A program made the position numbers and the translations under genes. Positions 59,428 to 64,000 of a DNA stretch of 64,000 nt are shown piece after piece. The stretch lies in the NCBI RefSeq assembly GCF_004522095.1, contig NZ_SPUI01000002.1, positions 1,178,001 to 1,242,000 of the forward strand, given 5' to 3'. The notes beneath the pieces are model-generated. The model saw only the letters and a program-made list of their open reading frames with translations, did not search any database and was not told the DNA's origin. Each line of letters starts with the position of its first letter. The stretch's first letter is position 1. The DNA comes from Nocardioides sp. 503. Lineage in GTDB: Bacteria; Actinomycetota; Actinomycetes; Propionibacteriales; Nocardioidaceae.

Positions 59428-60297
59428 TCACACGTCGGCGAGGCGGGGCAGCACCCGCTCGCAGGCCTCGGTGGTCCAGGCGACCGGGTCGTCCCCGCCG
59501 GGCACCAGCGTGACGAGCTCGATGCCGAGGGCGGCGTACTCGGCCATGCTCGTCAGGAACGCGTCGGTGTCGGCGAGCGGGTCGCCCATGGCGATCATCG
59601 TCTTCTCGATCGTGTCGTAGTCGCGGCCGAGGTCGTCGCAATGGCGCCTCAGGACGTCGAGCTTGTGACCCACGACCTCGGGCGACTCCCCGAAGAGGTT
59701 GCAGGCGTCGGCGTACTGCGCGACCAGGCGCAGCGTCTTGCGCTCCCCCGAGCCGCCGATCAGCACGGGGACGCCGGAGGGCCGCACCGGTGGCGGGACG
59801 CAGTAGGTCTCGGCGAGGCGGTAGTGGGAGCCGTCGTAGGGGCCGTCGTCGTCGCTCCACATCTGGCGGCACACCTGCAGCGTCTCCTCGAGGCGCTCGA
59901 AGCGCTCGGCGGTGGACGGGAACGGGACGCCGAGGCCGGCGTGCTCGCGGTCGTACCAGGCGGCGCCGATCCCGAGCACGGCGCGGCCGCGCGAGAGCCG
60001 GTCGACGGTGGTGACCGTCTTGGCCAGCAGGCCGGGGTGACGGTAGGTGACGCCGGTGACGAGCAGGCTGAGCCGGACCCGCTCGGTGACCGCGGCGAGG
60101 TAGCCCAGCGTCGTGTAGCCCTCGAGCATCGGCTCGGAGGGGCCTCCGAGGTCCTCCATCTGGAACCAGTGGTCCATCACCGTGAGCAGGGAGACCCCGC
60201 CCTGGTCGGCGACGCGCGCCGTCTCGGTGAGGCGCTCCTCGAGGCGGTCGGACCACTGCGGATGGCTGAAGCTCGCGTAGTGCACTCCCAGCTGCAT
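59428..60297 (-). CDS. LLM-class F420-dependent oxidoreductase
   Basis: 289 residues of the luciferase-like fold. N-terminal VHYASFSHPQWSDRLEERL, VMDHWFQMEDLGGP, VSLLVTGVTYRHPGLLAKTV, GRAVLGIGAAWYDREHAGLG and VPVLIGGSGERKTLRLVAQYADACN are typical of mycobacterial-type F420-dependent enzymes (TIGR03560-like). It should use reduced F420 or FMN with an unknown substrate. It overlaps nothing; the sortase start follows 3 nt after its stop, so they may be one unit. Confidence 0.85.
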   Translation of the reverse strand: MQLGVHYASFSHPQWSDRLEERLTETARVADQGGVSLLTVMDHWFQMEDLGGPSEPMLEGYTTLGYLAAVTERVRLSLLVTGVTYRHPGLLAKTVTTVDRLSRGRAVLGIGAAWYDREHAGLGVPFPSTAERFERLEETLQVCRQMWSDDDGPYDGSHYRLAETYCVPPPVRPSGVPVLIGGSGERKTLRLVAQYADACNLFGESPEVVGHKLDVLRRHCDDLGRDYDTIEKTMIAMGDPLADTDAFLTSMAEYAALGIELVTLVPGGDDPVAWTTEACERVLPRLADV

Positions 60298-60372
60298 GCC
60301 CCCAACCTAGGTCGGACCGCCCAACCGCGGGGTCCCGATGCCGCTGCCGGGGCCTCCCCTACGATCGTGCCC

Positions 60373-61059
60373 ATGCTCAAGCGACCCCTGGCCGCGCTCG
60401 CCGCCGCCGTCCTCGTGCTCGGTCTCGCCGGCTGCAGCGACGACGAGTCCTCCACCGCCAAGGACCCGTCGTCGGCCTCGACGTCGAAGCAGCCGTCGGA
60501 CCCCGACGGGGCGCCCTGCACCTACGTCGAGCAGCCCTCGGACGACGCCCCCGAGCCGCCGCCCGACACGGCGGCGTACACCGGCGAGGTCGCGGCCACG
60601 GTCTCGCTCTCGGCCGGCGATCTGGCGGTCACCCTCGACGCCGACGCCGCGCCGTGCACGGTCAACTCGTTCACGTCGCTGGCCGCCCAGGGCTACTTCG
60701 ACGACGTCGACTGCCACCGGCTCTCGCAGGCCCCCGAGGTGCAGGTGCTGCAGTGCGGCGACCCGACGGGCACCGGCAGCGGCGGCCCGGGCTACAGCTT
60801 CGCCGACGAGCTGACCGGGTCCGAGACCTACGACGCCGGCACGCTCGCGATGGCCAACGCGGGTCCGGACACCAACGGCTCGCAGTTCTTCTTCGTCTAC
60901 GGCACGTGGCAGCTGCCCTCGGACTACACCGTCTTCGGCCACGTCGACGCGGCCGGCGTCGAGGTGCTCGCCGGGATCGCCGCCAAGGGCGTCACCGGCG
61001 GTGCCGTCGACGGCCCGCCCGCGGAGCCGGTCACCATCGAGGGCATCACCGTCGGGTAG
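60373..61059 (+). CDS. Lipoprotein peptidyl-prolyl isomerase (cyclophilin)
   Basis: 228 residues. The lipobox LGLAGC predicts a lipid on Cys21; an acidic, Ser/Pro-rich linker follows. The cyclophilin domain begins about residue 70 (AATVSLSAGDLAVTLDADAA) with FTSLAAQGYFDDVDCHRLSQ, SADEL-like GYSFADELTG, GTLAMANAGPDTNGSQFFF and YTVFGHV. The catalytic Arg (in CHRLS) and the GSQFFF strand are kept. It should help folding of exported proteins at the outer face of the membrane. Confidence 0.9.
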   Translation: MLKRPLAALAAAVLVLGLAGCSDDESSTAKDPSSASTSKQPSDPDGAPCTYVEQPSDDAPEPPPDTAAYTGEVAATVSLSAGDLAVTLDADAAPCTVNSFTSLAAQGYFDDVDCHRLSQAPEVQVLQCGDPTGTGSGGPGYSFADELTGSETYDAGTLAMANAGPDTNGSQFFFVYGTWQLPSDYTVFGHVDAAGVEVLAGIAAKGVTGGAVDGPPAEPVTIEGITVG

Positions 61060-61086
61060 TCGCTGGACGGCTCGGCGGGCTCGGAC

Positions 61087-61157
61087 CCCCTGCGGTTTGG
61101 TCACCAACCGCACGTTCTGGGTTCTCAGACCTGCGGTCTGTGACCAAACCGCAGGGG
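61087..61157. repeat. Palindromic intergenic repeat, copy 10
   Basis: CCCCTGCGGTTTGGTCACC arm, centre GTTCTGGGTTCTCAGACC in which TCTG pairs with CAGA, and the GTGACCAAACCGCAGGGG arm. It lies between convergent genes, 27 nt after the cyclophilin stop and directly next to the SDR stop. Confidence 0.9.
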
Positions 61158-61158
61158 T

Positions 61159-62046
61159 TCAGCCCAGCGGGAAGGTCACGCCGCTGAGCGACTCCGAGGC
61201 CGCCCAGAGGGCCTGGGCGAGGTCGGGGTCGGTGGCGCTGCGGCTGCGGCCGACGCTGACCGGCCAGCCGTTCATCTCGCGAAGGCGGTGCGGGCCGACG
61301 TAGGTGTTGCCGGGCACGTCCATGGTGGCGGCGTAGAGCGTCGGGAGGGCGCCCTTCCAGGCCGGCATGCCGACGAGACCGTGGCCCCAGGACCCCACCC
61401 AGGTCGTGAGGCGGTTGCCGGTGTTGGCGGTGATCGCGGTCGCGGTGGAGCCGGGGTGCCCGCCCGTCACCCGCAGCGTCGAGCCGACCGCGGTCAGGCG
61501 GCGCTGCAGCTCGGCGAGGAAGAGCATGTTGGCCAGCTTGGACTGCGCGTAGGCGGCGTACGGCGCATAGCCGCGGCGCTCCCAGCGCAGGTCGTCGAGG
61601 TCGAGGACCCCGGAGCGGTGCGACTGGGAGCTCACCACCACGACCCGGTCGCGCAGGCGCGGCAGGAGCAGGTTGGCGAGGGCGAAGTGGCCGAGGTGGT
61701 TGGTCGCGAGATGGAGCTCGACGCCGTCGGGGCTCAGGCCGTAGGGCACGCCCAGCACGCCGGCGTTGTTGACCAGCACGTCGACGTCGCCGATCTCGCC
61801 TGCGAAGGCACGCACCGAGGAGAGGTCGGCGACGTCGAGGAGGCGCACCTCGACCTCGCCGCGGATCCGACCTGCGGCGGCCTCGCCCCTGGCCCGGTCG
61901 CGGACGGCGAGGACCACGTGGGCCCCGCGCTCGGCCAGCGCCTTGGCGGTCTCGAAGCCGATGCCGCTGTTGGCGCCCGTCACGATGAAGCGCCGGCCGT
62001 CCTGGCGCGGCACCTCGGTCCAGGGACCGACCTTCGGTGCGCTCAT
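61159..62046 (-). CDS. SDR oxidoreductase (retinol dehydrogenase/WWOX-like)
   Basis: 295 residues. TGANSGIGFETAKALAERGA is the glycine-rich cofactor motif, VRDRARGE suggests NADP preference, LDVADLSSVR, VNNAGVLG, and the catalytic Ser (VVVSSQSH) with Tyr-x3-Lys (AYAQSKLAN) are all present. The RYDLDDL-like DLDDLRWERRGY insert before the active site is typical of the retinol-dehydrogenase-like group. The substrate is unknown. The ATG overlaps the OsmC stop (TGATG); the two are co-transcribed. Confidence 0.87.
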   Translation of the reverse strand: MSAPKVGPWTEVPRQDGRRFIVTGANSGIGFETAKALAERGAHVVLAVRDRARGEAAAGRIRGEVEVRLLDVADLSSVRAFAGEIGDVDVLVNNAGVLGVPYGLSPDGVELHLATNHLGHFALANLLLPRLRDRVVVVSSQSHRSGVLDLDDLRWERRGYAPYAAYAQSKLANMLFLAELQRRLTAVGSTLRVTGGHPGSTATAITANTGNRLTTWVGSWGHGLVGMPAWKGALPTLYAATMDVPGNTYVGPHRLREMNGWPVSVGRSRSATDPDLAQALWAASESLSGVTFPLG

Positions 62047-62513
62047 CAGGGCGCGGGCTGCGGAGGCTCGGCGACGGTGTAGTCCACCGGCGTCCCGAGC
62101 TCCACGGTGCGCGAGACGGTGCAGATCCGCTCGTGCGTCTGCTGCACCGCTCGCGGAAGGAACGCCCGCGCGGCGTCGCCCGCCTCCCCCTCGGGGAAGG
62201 TGACGTCGAAGGTCACCTTGATCCCGGTGAGGTGCTGCCCGCCGTCGTCGCGGACCTTGTGGCCCTCGGCGGTCATGTCGAAGGAGAGCGGCTCGGCCCG
62301 CCGGCTCGTGAGCTCGTCGACCGTGACGGCCGCGCACCCGGCCAGCGCGGCGAGGAGAAGCTCGACCGGGGTGAAGTCGGGGTCGTCTCCCCCGCTGCCG
62401 ATCGGCACCAGCCCACCACGCGCGTTGGTGGCCTTGTAGCGGCCGTCCCCGATGCGGGTCAGGTCGATCCCTCGCCAGGTGTCGGGGCGGTCCTCAGGAG
62501 TCGGCTGCGTCAT
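62046..62513 (-). CDS. OsmC/Ohr-family protein
   Basis: 155 residues. The two redox cysteines of the OsmC fold are in LLLAALAGCAAVTVDEL and ERICTVSRTV. GGDDPDFTPVELLLAALAGC is the typical helix region. Members reduce organic peroxides or bind thiols; the class that lacks the Ohr features may have other roles. It is coupled to the SDR gene. ATG 62513 gives the expected N-terminus. Confidence 0.88.
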   Translation of the reverse strand: MTQPTPEDRPDTWRGIDLTRIGDGRYKATNARGGLVPIGSGGDDPDFTPVELLLAALAGCAAVTVDELTSRRAEPLSFDMTAEGHKVRDDGGQHLTGIKVTFDVTFPEGEAGDAARAFLPRAVQQTHERICTVSRTVELGTPVDYTVAEPPQPAP

Positions 62514-62568
62514 GGGCACAGACTGCCAGAACGCCGAGCGTCCTGGGCGTCGCCTCAGGGGGCGGGCG

Positions 62569-62718
62569 TCAGCGCCGGCGGCCGGCGCGCGCGGCGCTGC
62601 GACGCGCGCGGCGCGCGTCCAGCAGAGCGAGCTCCACGTTGCGCAGCAGGGCGCGGTCCTGGTCCGAGTGGCTCCGTCCCTTGACGATTCCGGTGGCCAG
62701 GTGAAGCTCCATGGGCAT
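62569..62718 (-). CDS. Small basic protein (49 aa), predicted
   Basis: ATG 62718 with AGAGGA about 9 nt upstream reads MPMELHLATGIVKGRSHSDQ, then a helix (ALLRNVELALLDARRARRS) and a very basic tail (SAARAGRRR). It is in the same direction as the OsmC gene, which starts 55 nt after its stop. The polar/hydrophobic pattern and a good ribosome-binding site support it, but no family is recognised. An internal ATG at 62712 is also possible. Confidence 0.4.
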   Translation of the reverse strand: MPMELHLATGIVKGRSHSDQDRALLRNVELALLDARRARRSAARAGRRR

Positions 62719-62901
62719 GCTGGTTCATCCTCTCGACCCGGACCCCCGGGTCGTGCTCGGTAACTGGTAGTGCCGCTGAGGCGACCCTTACAGCCTAGTG
62801 ACCGTCGAGACCGGCGACGGCATCCACGACGACGTGATCTCGACCACCGCTCGCGGCCGCTGTCCGCACCGGCGAAACCAGGCACTGGCAGGATCGAACC
62901 C

Positions 62902-63897
62902 ATGGCGACCACCCGCGAGATCCATCTGTCCGCCCGCCCCTCCGGCCTGCCCGGCCACGAGCACTTCAGCACCGTCGACGTCGACCTGCCGGCCCTTGGC
63001 GAGGACGAGGTGCTGGTGCGCAACACCTTCCTGTCGGTGGACCCCTACATGCGGGGCCGCATGAACGACGTGAAGTCCTACACCCCGCCCTTCGCGCTGG
63101 ACGCCCCGCTCGAGGGCGGCGCCGTCGGTGTCGTGGAGGACTCGACCTCCGACCGGCTCCAGGTCGGCGACACGGTGCTGCACATGGCCGGCTGGCGCGA
63201 GCACGCCGTGGTGCCGGCGCGACACGCGCGCCGCCTGGACACCGCGCAGGTGCCGGCCTCGGCCTACCTGGGAGTCCTCGGCATGCCCGGGCTGACGGCG
63301 TACGTCGGTCTCACCCGGGTCGCGCAGATGAAGGAGGGCGACACCGTCTTCGTGTCCGGCGCGGCCGGCGCGGTCGGCTCGGTGGCGGGGCAGATCGCCC
63401 GCCGCCTGGGCGCGGCGAGGGTCATCGGGTCCGCCGGGTCGGCCGAGAAGGTCGCGTGGCTGGTCGACGAGCTGGGCTTCGACGCGGCGTTCGACTACCA
63501 CGACGGGCCGGTCGCCAAGCAGCTCGCGCCGCACGGCCCGGTCGACGTCTACTTCGACAACGTGGGGGGCGAGCACCTCGAGGGCGCGATCTTCCACATG
63601 GCCGACTTCGGCCGGATCGCCGCCTGCGGGGCGATCGCGGGCTACAACGCCGAGGCGCCGGAGCCGGGGCCGCGCAACCTGATGATGGTGGTGGCGAAGC
63701 GGCTCACCCTCCGGGGCTTCATCGTCAGCGATCACCAGGAGGCGGCGTCGGACTTCTACCGCGACGCCGGGGCCTGGCTGGCCGCCGGCAAGCTGGTCCA
63801 CCGCGAGACGTTCGTCGACGGCCTGGACTCCATGATCGACGGCTTCCGAGGCCTCTACTCCGGCGACAACGTCGGCAAGATGCTGGTCCGGCTGTAG
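62902..63897 (+). CDS. NADP-dependent oxidoreductase (MDR, CurA-like)
   Basis: 331 residues, zinc-free. N-terminal EIHLSARPSGLPGHEHF, LSVDPYMRGRMNDVKSY and PLEGGAVGVVE are typical of the leukotriene-B4-12-hydroxydehydrogenase/prostaglandin-reductase/CurA group. The cofactor motif is VFVSGAAGAVGSVAGQIARR; VYFDNVGGEHLEGAIFHMADFGRIAACGAIAGYN follows in the order expected for the group. It should reduce the double bond of alpha,beta-unsaturated ketones or aldehydes with NADPH. ATG 62902 is chosen over an in-frame upstream start that lacks homologous sequence. Confidence 0.9.
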   Translation: MATTREIHLSARPSGLPGHEHFSTVDVDLPALGEDEVLVRNTFLSVDPYMRGRMNDVKSYTPPFALDAPLEGGAVGVVEDSTSDRLQVGDTVLHMAGWREHAVVPARHARRLDTAQVPASAYLGVLGMPGLTAYVGLTRVAQMKEGDTVFVSGAAGAVGSVAGQIARRLGAARVIGSAGSAEKVAWLVDELGFDAAFDYHDGPVAKQLAPHGPVDVYFDNVGGEHLEGAIFHMADFGRIAACGAIAGYNAEAPEPGPRNLMMVVAKRLTLRGFIVSDHQEAASDFYRDAGAWLAAGKLVHRETFVDGLDSMIDGFRGLYSGDNVGKMLVRL

Positions 63898-63919
63898 CCG
63901 ACCCGTCCGCAATCCGGTC

Positions 63920-63982
63920 TGCGGTTTGGTCACCAACCGCAAGTACCGGCCGGTAGAACCTGCGGTTGGTGACCAAACCGCA
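63920..63982. repeat. Palindromic intergenic repeat, copy 11
   Basis: Both arms carry the full form (TGCGGTTTGGTCACC and GGTGACCAAACCGCA). The centre AAGTACCGGCCGGTAGAAC is self-complementary around TACCGGCCGGTA. It starts 22 nt after the MDR stop; the next gene is outside the window. Confidence 0.9.
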
Positions 63983-64000
63983 AGGGTCCGGACCCAGCGG

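Overview
The window is high-GC actinobacterial chromosomal DNA. GTG starts, ATGA/GTGA stop-start overlaps, TAnnnT -10 boxes directly upstream of start codons (leaderless transcripts), RbpA, HelY, an Lnt-Ppm pair and an F420-type LLM oxidoreductase all point to an aerobic member of the Nocardioidaceae, most likely Nocardioides or a close relative. The genus is an inference from gene content and memory of related proteins. No rRNA, tRNA, CRISPR array, prophage or transposase was seen.

Layout. 1-5.3 kb: end of a diacylglycerol-kinase-like gene, helY, an NAD(P)-binding protein, a 5'-3' exonuclease and an Lrp/AsnC regulator. 5.4-10.9 kb: a lysine degradation module, kamA diverging from kdd-kamD-kamE-kal (the clostridial beta-lysine route), with the cleavage enzyme kce absent from the window. 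11.2-14.6 kb: lnt-ppm-fxsA facing rbpA. 14.8-24.4 kb: mostly single housekeeping or stress genes, including a MurA enzyme fused to an N-terminal XRE DNA-binding domain, whose promoter carries a perfect palindrome, and a UvrA-like ABC protein. 24.5-32.0 kb: a LacI-ABC transporter-secreted protein-GH130 glycan utilisation operon with a palindromic operator over its promoter. 32-41.9 kb: mixed genes, including a large XRE-STAND-TPR regulator and a secreted galactose-oxidase-type copper radical enzyme with all cofactor residues. 41.8-50.9 kb: a nine-gene, almost fully translationally coupled carotenoid operon (crtE, crtB, crtI, two-part lycopene cyclase, CYP175-like P450, glycosyltransferase, acyltransferase, PAP2 protein) diverging from a MerR regulator. 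The predicted product is an acylated carotenoid glycoside of thermozeaxanthin type. 50.9-55 kb: a stretch of short, mostly unrecognised genes, part of it with visibly lower GC. 55-64 kb: a SARP-like regulator with a C-terminal DNA-binding domain, a ChrA transporter, a lipobox-bearing sortase, an LLM oxidoreductase, a lipoprotein cyclophilin, an SDR-OsmC pair and an MDR oxidoreductase.

The most striking non-coding signal is a family of about 63-72 bp imperfect inverted repeats, 11 copies in 64 kb. Both arms keep the sequence TGCGGTTTGGTCAC (or its complement), while the centre changes in sequence but stays partly self-complementary. All copies are intergenic and nine lie a short distance after a stop codon, mostly between convergent genes. 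They could be a REP/MITE-like family, dedicated bidirectional terminators, or both. A second, unrelated palindromic repeat is translated as the N-terminal linker of KamE.
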